Assembly: GCA_030950395.1 (NCBI GenBank)
Contig: JAUZRP010000014.1
Location: 62,001 to 126,000 of the forward strand
Source: Desulfonauticus sp.
GTDB taxonomy: Bacteria; Desulfobacterota; Desulfovibrionia; Desulfovibrionales; Desulfonatronovibrionaceae
Reading direction: 5' to 3'
DNA length: 64,000 bases
Below, in pieces: positions 9,250 through 18,720 of this stretch. Below the pieces are notes generated by a model. That model searched no databases, was not told the DNA's origin, and saw only the letters and a list, made by a program, of their open reading frames with translations. The position numbers and the translations under genes were made by a program. Numbering within the stretch: the stretch's first letter is position 1; each line of letters starts with the position of its first letter.

Positions 9250-10140
9250 ATGGAAAAAAGGGAAGTTTTTAAAAATTCATATTTGGCTTTTATATTAGCC
9301 TTTCCTACTTTGATAATTCTTTTGCTATTTCTTTATTATCCAACCTTCAAAACCTTTATTTTATCTTTTTATCAAGTAGGATTTTTAGGTTTATCTAAGA
9401 TTTTTGTAGGGATTGAGAACTATATAACTTTGTTTACAGATCCTAATTATCAACAAATTTTTTATAATACTTTTATCTTTGTAGTATCTAATGTAGGATT
9501 AAGTTTGGGATTGGGTTTGCTTTTGGCCGTATTAGCTAACACTAAGGTAAAAGGTTGGCGTATTTATAGATTACTTTTAATTTGGCCCTATGCTTTACCT
9601 CCTGCAGTAGCTGGAGTAATATTTCTTTTTATGTTCAATACTCAAGTTGGAATTATAAATTATTTTTTAGGACATTTTATAGGAATAAAGCCAGATTGGT
9701 TATCTAATCCCATTTTAGCTATGTTTGTTATTATTTTAGCTTCGGTATGGAAAAATATTGGGTACAACGTTGTATTCTATTTGGCTGCTTTACAAAATCT
9801 ACCTGGAGATGTATTAGAAGCTGCAGAGATCGATGGAGCATCTTGCTGGCAAAAATTTTGGCACATTACGTTCCCTTTACTTTCTCCTATGACTTTATTT
9901 TTATTGATTATGGACACTATTGCAGCTTTTTTTGATTGTTTTGCTTTTGTTGATATTCTAACAAAAGGTGGACCAGCTGGCAGCACTACTCTTTTAATTT
10001 ATAGTATTTACCGCGATGGTTTTGAATATTTTAAAACTGGTATGGCTGCTGCACAATCTGTTATTCTTTTTATTATAGTCGTTATTTTAACTATTTTACA
10101 GTTAAGGTTATCAAAAAATTGGGTATCTTATTCTCGTTAA
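9250..10140 (+). CDS. ugpA: ABC transporter permease, UgpA/MalF type
   Basis: A 296-residue inner-membrane protein with six predicted membrane segments, the first at about residues 12-32. The EAA loop that docks to the ATPase is visible as EAAEIDGASCWQKFWHITFPLL. It pairs with the next gene to form the translocation pore for the UgpB-bound substrate. The spacing of 85 bp to ugpB includes a hairpin, and 31 bp separates it from ugpE, consistent with one operon. The ribosome-binding site is weak (TATAGGG). Confidence 0.85.
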   Translation: MEKREVFKNSYLAFILAFPTLIILLLFLYYPTFKTFILSFYQVGFLGLSKIFVGIENYITLFTDPNYQQIFYNTFIFVVSNVGLSLGLGLLLAVLANTKVKGWRIYRLLLIWPYALPPAVAGVIFLFMFNTQVGIINYFLGHFIGIKPDWLSNPILAMFVIILASVWKNIGYNVVFYLAALQNLPGDVLEAAEIDGASCWQKFWHITFPLLSPMTLFLLIMDTIAAFFDCFAFVDILTKGGPAGSTTLLIYSIYRDGFEYFKTGMAAAQSVILFIIVVILTILQLRLSKNWVSYSR

Positions 10141-10171
10141 CACATTTATAACATTTATTTTTATTAAAACT

Positions 10172-10990
10172 ATGAAAAGTAAAAAACGCATATTTATCCA
10201 CTTAGGGTTATTATTTAGTGTATTTGTTATTGCTTCTCCAATTATTTTGGCAATCTTGTTTTCCACTCAAACTCCTGGAGAAATTTTTAGTTATCCTCCT
10301 AAATTTATTTTTGGTTCAGCTTTTTTAGAAAATTATAAAATAGCTTGGACTACTTTTCATTTAGGAAAGTATATGCTAAATTCTTTATACATAGCTTTTG
10401 CAGTAACTATTGGTAAAACTATTATAGCTTTTGCTGCTGCTTTAGTTTTAGTCTATTTTAGATTTTCTTTAAAAAATTGGTTTTTTGTCTTTATTTTATT
10501 TACGTTAATGATGCCCACAGAAATTATGATTGTATCTCTTTTTGATTTAGTTGCTAAAATTGGTTGGGCCAATTCTTATGCTGCTCTTATTGTTCCGTTT
10601 TTGGCTTCCGCTACAGGTACTTTTTTATTTCGTCAGCATTTTTTGCAAATTCCGGTTTCCTTGCTGGATGCTGCTCGTATTGACGGGGCAGGCCCCATTC
10701 GTTTTGCCTGGAACATCCTGTTGCCTATGTCTGCCAACGTAATTGCTGCTTTGGCTGTAATAGAATTTGTTTACGTTTGGAATCAATACTTATGGCCTTT
10801 AGTGGTTATCAGGGAAAACTCTCGTCAAATGATTCAAATTGGTTTGAGAATGATGATTACTGGTCAAGACGCAACTAACTGGGGCGTGGTTATGGCTGGC
10901 GCTATTATTTCTCTTATTCCTGCCCTTATAGTATTTTTACTTCTCCAGGAACAATTTAGCCGTGGATTTGCTTTGAGTCAGGAAAAATAG
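10172..10990 (+). CDS. ugpE: ABC transporter permease, UgpE/MalG type
   Basis: A 272-residue inner-membrane permease with six predicted membrane helices. The EAA motif DAARIDGAGPIRFAWNILLPM is near residues 170-190, typical of the MalG/UgpE half. It completes the ugpC-B-A-E importer. The gene ends only 13 bp from the 3' end of the convergent pyrR, leaving no room for a dedicated terminator, so some read-through into antisense pyrR is likely. No ugpQ (phosphodiesterase) follows. Confidence 0.85.
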   Translation: MKSKKRIFIHLGLLFSVFVIASPIILAILFSTQTPGEIFSYPPKFIFGSAFLENYKIAWTTFHLGKYMLNSLYIAFAVTIGKTIIAFAAALVLVYFRFSLKNWFFVFILFTLMMPTEIMIVSLFDLVAKIGWANSYAALIVPFLASATGTFLFRQHFLQIPVSLLDAARIDGAGPIRFAWNILLPMSANVIAALAVIEFVYVWNQYLWPLVVIRENSRQMIQIGLRMMITGQDATNWGVVMAGAIISLIPALIVFLLLQEQFSRGFALSQEK

Positions 10991-11003
10991 TCTAAAATAT
11001 TAA

Positions 11004-11540
11004 TTAATTTTGTTGCTCTAAAACCACTTCTTCTTTTCCATCCTGAGGCAGGGTAAAAACGTGGACTTTTTCTTTTAAGGAGGTATTAAGTTTTTTGCCT
11101 GTAAAGTCTGGATGAATGGGCAGTTCTCTGTGTCCTCTGTCAATGAGAACTAATAATTTTATTTTGTTAGGTCGTCCAAAATCAAGCAAAGCATCTAAAG
11201 CTGCTCGGATAGTCCTGCCTGTAAAGATAACGTCATCCACTAAAATAATTTCTTTGTTTTCCACCTCAAAAGGAATATTGGAGGCATTGACAAAGGGTGT
11301 GCTGGCTAGATTGGTCCAATCATCGCGATATAAATTTATGTCTAAACTTCCTAGAGGTATTTTGATTTTAGTTTTTTCATATAAAATTTTCTGTAATTTT
11401 GAGGCAATATCCACCCCTCTTCTTTGAATACCAACTAAGGCTAATTCTAATGGATTTGAAATTTTTTCTAAAACTTCGTAAGCCAGGCGTTCAATAATTT
11501 TATTTATTTCTTGAGCAGTTAAAATAGTTTTTTGCTTCAT
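11004..11540 (-). CDS. pyrR: PyrR bifunctional pyrimidine regulator / uracil phosphoribosyltransferase
   Basis: A 178-residue PRTase-fold protein. The PRPP-binding motif VDDVIFTGRTIRAALDAL begins at residue 101, and ALVGIQRRGVDIA and SLDINLYRDD are typical of PyrR. In Gram-positive bacteria PyrR binds pyr mRNA attenuators; here no pyr genes are adjacent, so its role may be mainly uracil salvage (inference). The start is an ATG with an AAGAGG site. A separate uracil phosphoribosyltransferase (Upp) is less likely because the PyrR-type dinucleotide loop is present. Confidence 0.88.
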   Translation of the reverse strand: MKQKTILTAQEINKIIERLAYEVLEKISNPLELALVGIQRRGVDIASKLQKILYEKTKIKIPLGSLDINLYRDDWTNLASTPFVNASNIPFEVENKEIILVDDVIFTGRTIRAALDALLDFGRPNKIKLLVLIDRGHRELPIHPDFTGKKLNTSLKEKVHVFTLPQDGKEEVVLEQQN

Positions 11541-11559
11541 ATCAAACCTCTTGTTTGTG

Positions 11560-11581
11560 GTTATAAATCACGTGTTATAAC
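11560..11581. promoter_or_regulatory. Short inverted repeat upstream of pyrR
   Basis: GTTATAA (11560-11566) and TTATAAC (11575-11581) are exact reverse complements separated by 8 nt (ATCACGTG), 20 bp before the pyrR start. It could be an operator or an RNA hairpin in the pyrR leader. It is short and AT-rich, so chance is possible. Confidence 0.25.
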
Positions 11582-11627
11582 TTTTGTAAATAAAAAAATA
11601 AGTATTTTTATTTTGTTCACTAATGGA

Positions 11628-12431
11628 TTAGGTCATTAGAATTAAAACTATCAAAGCAAGAACTATTCTATAATAAGCAAAGGGTTTTAAAGTTATTTTT
11701 TCTAATAAATAAATAAATCCTTTTACTGCAATGCAGGCAAAGATAAAAGAAGTAATAAATCCTATACCCAAGACAATAAAATCGTTGAAGTTAAATAAAT
11801 GATAACTTTTCAATAGATCATAACCAGTGGCTGCAAACATAATGGGAACAGCAGCCAAAAAAGAATATTTGGCTGCTAATTTTCTTTCTACTCCAAGAAG
11901 CATTGCTCCTAAAATAGTTGCAGCAGAGCGGGAAAATCCAGGCCATAGGGCCAAACACTGAAAACAACCGATAAAAAAAGTTAAACGGGGAGTTAATTGA
12001 TCTAGCGTAAAAAATTTTTTTTTGGGAGTAAAATTTTCTACTAAAAGAATAAAAATAGCGCCTCCCAAAAGGGCCCAGGCCACTGTTTGAGGAGAAAATA
12101 AATATTTTTTTATGTAGTGATGAGTTAATAATCCTAAGATACCAGCTGGTAAAGTGGTTAAAAAGAGTAAATACAATCCATATATCCCCTGAAATTTATT
12201 TTTTTGATTAGAGTCTGAAGGAAAGAAGAGATTGATAAAAAAATCTTTATAAAGCCATACCACGGCCAAAATAGCTCCCAGTTGGATAACGATTTCAAAA
12301 GTTTCCGCTTTTGGTCCTGTAAAATTAAGCAATTTGCCAGCAATAATTAAGTGGCCAGTAGAAGAAATAGGTAAAAATTCTGTTAAACCTTCAATAATAC
12401 CAAGAATAATTGCCTTGTAATAAATTAGCAT
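11628..12431 (-). CDS. uppP: Undecaprenyl-diphosphatase
   Basis: A 267-residue polytopic membrane enzyme that dephosphorylates undecaprenyl diphosphate and so recycles the lipid carrier for peptidoglycan and LPS synthesis; overproduction gives bacitracin resistance. The two family signatures are clear: EGLTEFLPISSTGHL at residues 15-29 and WPGFSRSAATI near residue 163. About eight membrane segments are predicted. It lies 7 bp downstream of the amino-acid ABC ATPase gene on the same strand and is probably in that transcript. Confidence 0.95.
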   Translation of the reverse strand: MLIYYKAIILGIIEGLTEFLPISSTGHLIIAGKLLNFTGPKAETFEIVIQLGAILAVVWLYKDFFINLFFPSDSNQKNKFQGIYGLYLLFLTTLPAGILGLLTHHYIKKYLFSPQTVAWALLGGAIFILLVENFTPKKKFFTLDQLTPRLTFFIGCFQCLALWPGFSRSAATILGAMLLGVERKLAAKYSFLAAVPIMFAATGYDLLKSYHLFNFNDFIVLGIGFITSFIFACIAVKGFIYLLEKITLKPFAYYRIVLALIVLILMT

Positions 12432-12438
12432 AAACTTC

Positions 12439-13215
12439 TTACTCCAATATTTTATTTAAAAAAGATTGAATACGTTTGGGCATGTTGGAAGAAGAAAAAA
12501 ATTCCTTGCTTTGTGCTTGGGCTATAATTTCGCCATTTTCCATAAAAATAACTCTATCTGCCATTTCTTTGGCAAAACCCATTTGATGAGTAACTATAAT
12601 CATAGTCATTCCTTCCTCAGCCAATTTTTTAATAGCTTCAAAAACTTCTCCCACTAACTCTGGATCCAGTGCCGAGGTTGGTTCGTCAAAAAGCATTAAT
12701 TTGGGCTTCATAGCCAGAGCCCTGGCTATGGCCACTCGTTGTTTTTGTCCTCCAGATAGACAAACAGGATAAACATCTTTTTTATTTAGTAAACCCACTT
12801 TAGAAAGCATATCTAAAGCGATTTGTTTGGCCTCATCTTTACTTTTTTTCTGAACAGTTCTTGGACCTTCCATTACGTTTTCTAATACAGTCATGTGCGG
12901 AAACAAGTGAAAATGTTGAAAAACCATTCCAATTTCAGCCCTTAAGGTTGAGATATTTTTAGCCTTATCTAAAATTCGTTTTCCTTTTTTGTAAACATAT
13001 CCAACTTCCTTACCTTGAAAGAAAATTTGTCCTTGATCTATTGTTTCTAAAAAATTTATTGTTCTAAGTAAAGTTGATTTGCCTGATCCAGATGGACCTA
13101 TAATACATAATTTTTCACCAGAATAAAGTTTTAGGTTCACGTTTTTTATGGCTATAACTTTACCAAATTTTTTATGAATATTTTTTAGTTCTAATAACGG
13201 ACTATTATTTTTGTT
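12439..13215 (-). CDS. glnQ: Polar amino-acid ABC transporter ATP-binding protein
   Basis: An ATPase of the GlnQ/HisP family, 258 residues from the ATG at 13215. Walker A GPSGSGKST at 41-49, Q-loop Q101, signature LSGGQ at 154-158, Walker B LMLFDEP and H-loop H211 are intact. The ATG overlaps the end of the permease gene by 11 bp, implying translational coupling. A TTG 33 bases further upstream is also in frame but has no ribosome-binding site and would lengthen the overlap. With the two genes upstream it forms a binding-protein-dependent amino-acid importer. Substrate cannot be named; the glnQ symbol denotes family only. Confidence 0.85.
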   Translation of the reverse strand, partial: NKNNSPLLELKNIHKKFGKVIAIKNVNLKLYSGEKLCIIGPSGSGKSTLLRTINFLETIDQGQIFFQGKEVGYVYKKGKRILDKAKNISTLRAEIGMVFQHFHLFPHMTVLENVMEGPRTVQKKSKDEAKQIALDMLSKVGLLNKKDVYPVCLSGGQKQRVAIARALAMKPKLMLFDEPTSALDPELVGEVFEAIKKLAEEGMTMIIVTHQMGFAKEMADRVIFMENGEIIAQAQSKEFFSSSNMPKRIQSFLNKILE

Positions 13216-14233
13216 CATAAGCCCCAACTTTTCTTTCCACTTTTTCAAAGATAAGAGTAAATATACTGGTTAAAATAAGATAGATTAGTCCTGCCAAAAT
13301 TAGAATTTTTACGTCAAAATAGGTATTAAAAAGTTGATCTGCAGATCTCATTAATTCTACCATAGCAATAGTGGAAACCAGAGCAGTATCTTTAATCAAG
13401 GCAATAAATTCATTGGCGATAGGTGGAATGATTCTTTTATAGGTCTGAGGTATAATAATGCGTCTCATGGCTTGAGAATAAGTCATACCTAAAGCCAAAG
13501 CAGCTTCCATCTGGCCAGCGTCAATGCTTTGAATGCCGGCTCTGATAATCTCTGCCAGGTAAGCGGAATAATTTAGACCCAAACCTAAGAAAGCTGCAGT
13601 TAAAGGCTTGAGCGTTATGCCAAGAGCAGGTAGGCCATAATAGATGAAAAATAACTGTAGAAGCAGAGGGGTTCCCCGGAAAAGCCAGATAATGCACCAG
13701 CACAAACTACTAAGAGGATAAAAACGACTAATCCTACCCAGAGCAATTAGAAGGCCGCCAAAAGGAGACACAAGCATGGTAAACAATACTAGTATCAGCG
13801 TCATCAAGGTGCCTTTGAGTAGAGCAGGTAAGTATTTATACGTGTCTTTAAAAAATTGAATAATAACTGGTTGATTTAAGTTTTGGATTTCGTGCAATAA
13901 ACTTTTTGTTTCTTTATGATTGGGAAAGTATTTGAGAATGGTCAAACATTCTTTTTGAGCTAAATTGTATTTTTTTTGATTATAATAAAGTCTTGCCAAA
14001 AGTAATCTTGCCTTTAAAAAATCAGGATTTTTTTGCTTATTTACAAAAGGAGGAATTTTATAAAAAATATGTTTTGCTTTAGCCAAATTGCCCATAGCAA
14101 GAGCTTGTTCTCCTTGTTGATAAAGGGAGAGACACTCTCCTGCTATAGGAATTAAAAAAATAAAAAGGAAAAAGAGCAGGCCTAATATCATCCTGCTCTT
14201 TTGGTTTTTATTAGTTAAAATTTTTATTACCAT
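13205..14233 (-). CDS. Polar amino-acid ABC transporter permease with TPR-like N-terminal domain
   Basis: A 342-residue protein, about 120 residues longer than usual HisM/GlnP permeases. Residues 15-33 form a signal or anchor segment. Residues 35-125 look like tetratricopeptide helices (QGEQALAMGNLAKAKHIFYKI and LLLARLYYNQKKYNLAQKE) and would be periplasmic. The permease follows from about residue 135: TLMTLILVLFTMLVSPFGG, then WLFRGTPLLLQLFFIYYGLP and the EAA region EAALALGMTYSQAMRRIIIPQ. Its start overlaps the binding-protein stop in ATGGTAA. The extension may help dock the binding protein (inference). The reading frame is continuous across both parts, with no sign of a frameshift. Confidence 0.85.
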   Translation of the reverse strand: MVIKILTNKNQKSRMILGLLFFLFIFLIPIAGECLSLYQQGEQALAMGNLAKAKHIFYKIPPFVNKQKNPDFLKARLLLARLYYNQKKYNLAQKECLTILKYFPNHKETKSLLHEIQNLNQPVIIQFFKDTYKYLPALLKGTLMTLILVLFTMLVSPFGGLLIALGRISRFYPLSSLCWCIIWLFRGTPLLLQLFFIYYGLPALGITLKPLTAAFLGLGLNYSAYLAEIIRAGIQSIDAGQMEAALALGMTYSQAMRRIIIPQTYKRIIPPIANEFIALIKDTALVSTIAMVELMRSADQLFNTYFDVKILILAGLIYLILTSIFTLIFEKVERKVGAYEQK

Positions 14234-15021
14234 TTTTTAGGATTTGTTATGTCTTCTCCAAACCATTTTATGGAGATTTTGGCCATAGTACCATCAGCTA
14301 CCATTTTATCTAATTCTTTTTGAATAACTTCTAATAACTTTTTATCTTCTTTTCTAAAAGCCACCCCAAAAGGTTCTTTGGTGATAAAGCCGGGTAAAAT
14401 CTTATATTTACCTGGCTGAACAGAAATATAATATCGTCCAGCAACATTATCTACTACCATAGCATCAAGTCTTCCTGCTTCTAAATCTAAAAATGCTTTG
14501 GGATTAGAGTCATATTCCCTTACTTCTTTGGGAGTAACTGGTAGTTTTTTTACAGCTTCAACAGCTGAAGAACCTTTTTGCACCCCTATTACTGCATTTT
14601 TTAAATCCTTAAAAGAATGAATTTTGTTTTCATTAAACCGAACAACAACCACTTGTCCATCCATAATATATGGTCGGGTAAAATTAACTTTTTTGGCTCT
14701 TTCTGGAGTAATGGTCATACCATTCCAGATGCAATCAAATTTTTTGGCGTACAAAGAATGAATTACACCATCCCAGGCTGTTGGTTGCCACTTTATTTTT
14801 ATACCTAGACGCTTTCCTAAGGTCTCTGCAGCGTCTATATCAAAACCAGTTAAAGTGCCGTCTGCTTTCCTAAACCCCATGGGAGGAAAAGCATCGTCCA
14901 AACCAATAACTAATACACCTTTAGATTTGACTCTTTGCCAGGAATTATCCTGAGCATAGCTGGTGTGGGATAAAATTACACAACCCATCATTAATAAAAT
15001 GCTTGCCAATAACCTTTTCAC
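14227..15021 (-). CDS. Polar amino-acid ABC transporter substrate-binding protein
   Basis: A 264-residue family 3 solute-binding protein with a signal peptide ending near SHTSYA (residue 23). The mature part begins with GVLVIGLDDAFPPMGF and contains GFDIDAAETLGKRLG, the WNGMTITPERAKKVNFT block and GVQKGSSAVEAV, all typical of polar amino-acid binders. It is the first gene of the minus-strand transporter operon that continues with the TPR-permease and ATPase. A GGAGG site lies 6-10 bases upstream of the ATG. The ligand is not predictable from sequence alone. Confidence 0.88.
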   Translation of the reverse strand: MKRLLASILLMMGCVILSHTSYAQDNSWQRVKSKGVLVIGLDDAFPPMGFRKADGTLTGFDIDAAETLGKRLGIKIKWQPTAWDGVIHSLYAKKFDCIWNGMTITPERAKKVNFTRPYIMDGQVVVVRFNENKIHSFKDLKNAVIGVQKGSSAVEAVKKLPVTPKEVREYDSNPKAFLDLEAGRLDAMVVDNVAGRYYISVQPGKYKILPGFITKEPFGVAFRKEDKKLLEVIQKELDKMVADGTMAKISIKWFGEDITNPKKW

Positions 15022-15107
15022 TGACTAACCTCCTTACGTCGTAGATTTAATGGTTGAACTCTTTACGCTAAGAGCAGTAAACTTGCAAGAACAAAAAAGG
15101 AGAAATT

Positions 15108-15302
15108 ATGAGCACAATTATGGATAAACAAAAATTAGAAAGAGCTATCAAATGGATAGACGAAGGCATTAAAGAAGGAAAAAGTTTATTAGAACTGATT
15201 GAAAAAGTAGGTATGCATTTTAATTTAAGCCCTAACGAAACCCAGTTTTTAGAAAGAACTTTTTTGACCAAAAAAGACACATCCGGGAAAAATGTTGAAT
15301 AA
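15108..15302 (+). CDS. Small conserved-looking protein of unknown function
   Basis: A 64-residue, highly charged protein that I do not recognise. Support for translation is an AAGGAG site 5-10 bases before the ATG and a sequence that looks structured: an amphipathic helix LERAIKWIDEGIKEGKSLLELIEKVG, then an HFNLSPNETQFLERTFL segment. No signal peptide or membrane segment. It is divergent from the amino-acid transporter and is followed by 174 bp without a gene before nth. Function unknown. Confidence 0.6.
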   Translation: MSTIMDKQKLERAIKWIDEGIKEGKSLLELIEKVGMHFNLSPNETQFLERTFLTKKDTSGKNVE

Positions 15303-15476
15303 TTTTTTTATAATTTCCATTGATTGGTAATTGCTAATCTGGTTTAAAAGTCAGGGATAAACCATCCAAAAATTGACGGGGAGAGGGCTTTTTGCTCCCA
15401 AGGTGTTTTACAGCTTAACACAATTAGATGTTAAATTTTACATTTTTTAGTTAATTTTTTTTGAGAGATTAAAAAA

Positions 15477-16112
15477 ATGACCAAGCAAGAACGAGGTAAA
15501 ATAATTTTAAAAAGATTAAAAAATCGTTATGGAAAACCAAAGACTGCCTTAAATTGGAAAACTCCTTGGGAACTTTTAGTAGCTACTATTTTGGCTGCTC
15601 AATGTACGGACGTTCGAGTAAATCAGGTTACTCCTATTTTTTTTGCTAAATGGCCGGATCCTCTGGCTTTGACTAAAGCAAAACTAGAAGACATAGAGCA
15701 GGTTATTCGTCCTACTGGATTTTTTAAAAATAAAGCTAAAAATTTGTTCAACACGGCTAAAGAATTAGTAAAAAAATACAATGGTAAGGTTCCCAATACT
15801 ATGGAAAAATTAACTGCTTTGCCTGGAGTGGGTAGAAAAACAGCTAATATTATTCTAGGTAATGCTTTTGGAATTCAGGCAGGCATAGCTGTAGATACTC
15901 ACGTAAAAAGATTGTCTTTTCGGCTTGGATTAACTAAACAAACCGAACCCAATAAAATAGAACAGGATCTAATAAAAATTTTTCCTCAGTCAGAGTGGAG
16001 TAACGTAAATCACTTGTTGGTTTATCTGGGGCGAGATATTTGTAAGGCCCGTAAACCAGCGTGTGAACTTTGTCCTTTAAATGATATTTGCGATAAAAAT
16101 ATCCAGAAGTGA
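15477..16112 (+). CDS. nth: Endonuclease III
   Basis: A 211-residue bifunctional DNA glycosylase/AP lyase for oxidised pyrimidines in base-excision repair. The helix-hairpin-helix LPGVGRKTA ends with the catalytic lysine at 121, and the catalytic aspartate is D140 in AVDTHV. The 4Fe-4S cluster ligands are C189, C196, C199 and C205, with the family spacing C-x6-C-x2-C-x5-C. It is 7 bp upstream of tgt, so the two are probably co-transcribed. The ATG has only a weak GAGAG-type site. Confidence 0.96.
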   Translation: MTKQERGKIILKRLKNRYGKPKTALNWKTPWELLVATILAAQCTDVRVNQVTPIFFAKWPDPLALTKAKLEDIEQVIRPTGFFKNKAKNLFNTAKELVKKYNGKVPNTMEKLTALPGVGRKTANIILGNAFGIQAGIAVDTHVKRLSFRLGLTKQTEPNKIEQDLIKIFPQSEWSNVNHLLVYLGRDICKARKPACELCPLNDICDKNIQK

Positions 16113-16119
16113 CGTGTAA

Positions 16120-17217
<1,098 letters not shown>

Positions 17218-17271
17218 ATTTTTATTTTTTAACTTTACGTAACTTTAAAAAAAAACAATGAGCAGTTATTT

Positions 17272-18390
17272 ATGCGTATTTTAAATAAATATTTAGCCAA
17301 AGAAATTGGTTTAATTTTTTTAATTTGTCTATTTTCTTTTTTAATATTTATTTTAATAGGAAAACTTTTACATTTAAAAAATTTTTTATTTGGACAAAGT
17401 GTATCTTTGCTTGATATCGTAGAATTATTTATCTATTTATCTCCTTCATTTCTAATTATTTTAATACCTGCCTCGTGTATGTTAAGTGTATTTTTATCTT
17501 TTTTAAAAATGAGTTCAGATCGTGAATTAATTGCTTTACAAGCTTGTGGTATTAGTTTTAAAAATCTATTTTTCTTTCCTCTTTTCTTTTCTATATTGTG
17601 TTGTTTGGTTACTTTTTATACCTCTTTTTTCTTAATTCCTAAAGGAATAGATAGTTTTAGAAATAAATGCGTAGATATTATAAAATCTAGAACCCAACTT
17701 GATTTACGACCAGGAATATTTATCTCAAATTTTACTAATATGTTAATCTATTTTCAAAATTTAGAACCCAAAAATAATATAATGGAGCACGTATTTATAA
17801 AATATAATAGAAGTATAATTTTAGCTAGTAAAGGAAAGGTTGAATTTAATACTCAAAACAAAAAGGCTGTTATTAATTTAGAGAATGGAAAAATTTATAA
17901 CATCAATTTAAAGAATAATTATATAGTTAATTTTAAATTATATAATATTCTTATTAATTTAAAAAGTATGTTTGGAGGTTTGAAATTTAATGAAAAGAAA
18001 CCAAAAGAAATGTATTCTAAAGATATATATAAATTGATAAATTCTTCTAAAGATAAAAAAATAATTAGAATCGCAAAAATGGAATTACAAAGACGAATAG
18101 CTTTACCGTTATCTTGTTTTATTTTAGTATTATTTATTTTACCTTTTGCTTCTAGTATGTCAGGAATAAAGCAACAGTTTGGGATAATTTTTTGTCTTTT
18201 ATTCTTTATAATATATTATTCTTTATATACTTTATTTTATTCTCTTGGAGAGACAGGTAAAATTAATCCTAATTTGGCTATGTGGATGCCAAATATTATT
18301 TTTATGATTCTTTCTTTTATAAATTTTTACATAAGTTTATCCGATAAATACAATCAATTTATCTATAAATTTATTAAAATTTTAAAATGA
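17272..18390 (+). CDS. lptF: LPS export permease LptF
   Basis: A 372-residue YjgP/YjgQ-family inner-membrane protein with membrane segments at about residues 9-30, 55-80 and 98-120, a periplasmic beta-jellyroll domain in the middle, and C-terminal segments near 285-355. With LptG and the LptB ATPase it extracts LPS from the inner membrane. MRILNKYLAKEIGLIFL at the start is typical. The first of the pair is assigned LptF by order. Unusually, the partner gene does not overlap or abut but starts 330 bp downstream. Confidence 0.87.
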   Translation: MRILNKYLAKEIGLIFLICLFSFLIFILIGKLLHLKNFLFGQSVSLLDIVELFIYLSPSFLIILIPASCMLSVFLSFLKMSSDRELIALQACGISFKNLFFFPLFFSILCCLVTFYTSFFLIPKGIDSFRNKCVDIIKSRTQLDLRPGIFISNFTNMLIYFQNLEPKNNIMEHVFIKYNRSIILASKGKVEFNTQNKKAVINLENGKIYNINLKNNYIVNFKLYNILINLKSMFGGLKFNEKKPKEMYSKDIYKLINSSKDKKIIRIAKMELQRRIALPLSCFILVLFILPFASSMSGIKQQFGIIFCLLFFIIYYSLYTLFYSLGETGKINPNLAMWMPNIIFMILSFINFYISLSDKYNQFIYKFIKILK

Positions 18391-18720
18391 TGATTATCCT
18401 GAATTTACTAGATACGGCGTAAAATGTTGGCTTAAACAAGCAATATGCAATTATGAATTATGAGATTAGTAATTGGTAATTGGGTTATGATAGGTAGTGG
18501 AGGTTGGATATAGGTGAATAAATTTGTAAGGGCAAAGTTATGTCTCTGTCCACTTAGGATATGAGGATATAAGAAGGTGGTTAATGCCAAAGTTAGGATT
18601 TAAGCAAGAAAATGTGGAACTTATTTATTAATATTTAGCTGGAAGTAGTGTTTATATAAAAAAACGTTAATAGTATTTTAATTATTATCTAAAAAATTTT
18701 TTTAGATAGGTTTTTTAGTC
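18391..18720. other. 330-bp non-coding spacer between lptF and lptG
   Basis: No open frame or known RNA is visible. Short reiterations occur (ATTATGAATTATGAG at 18453-18467; TAATTGGTAATTGGG at 18471-18485). An AT palindrome ATCTAAA/TTTAGAT is at 18687-18707, just before lptG. A promoter or mRNA-processing element could lie here, but none can be assigned. Confidence 0.5.
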
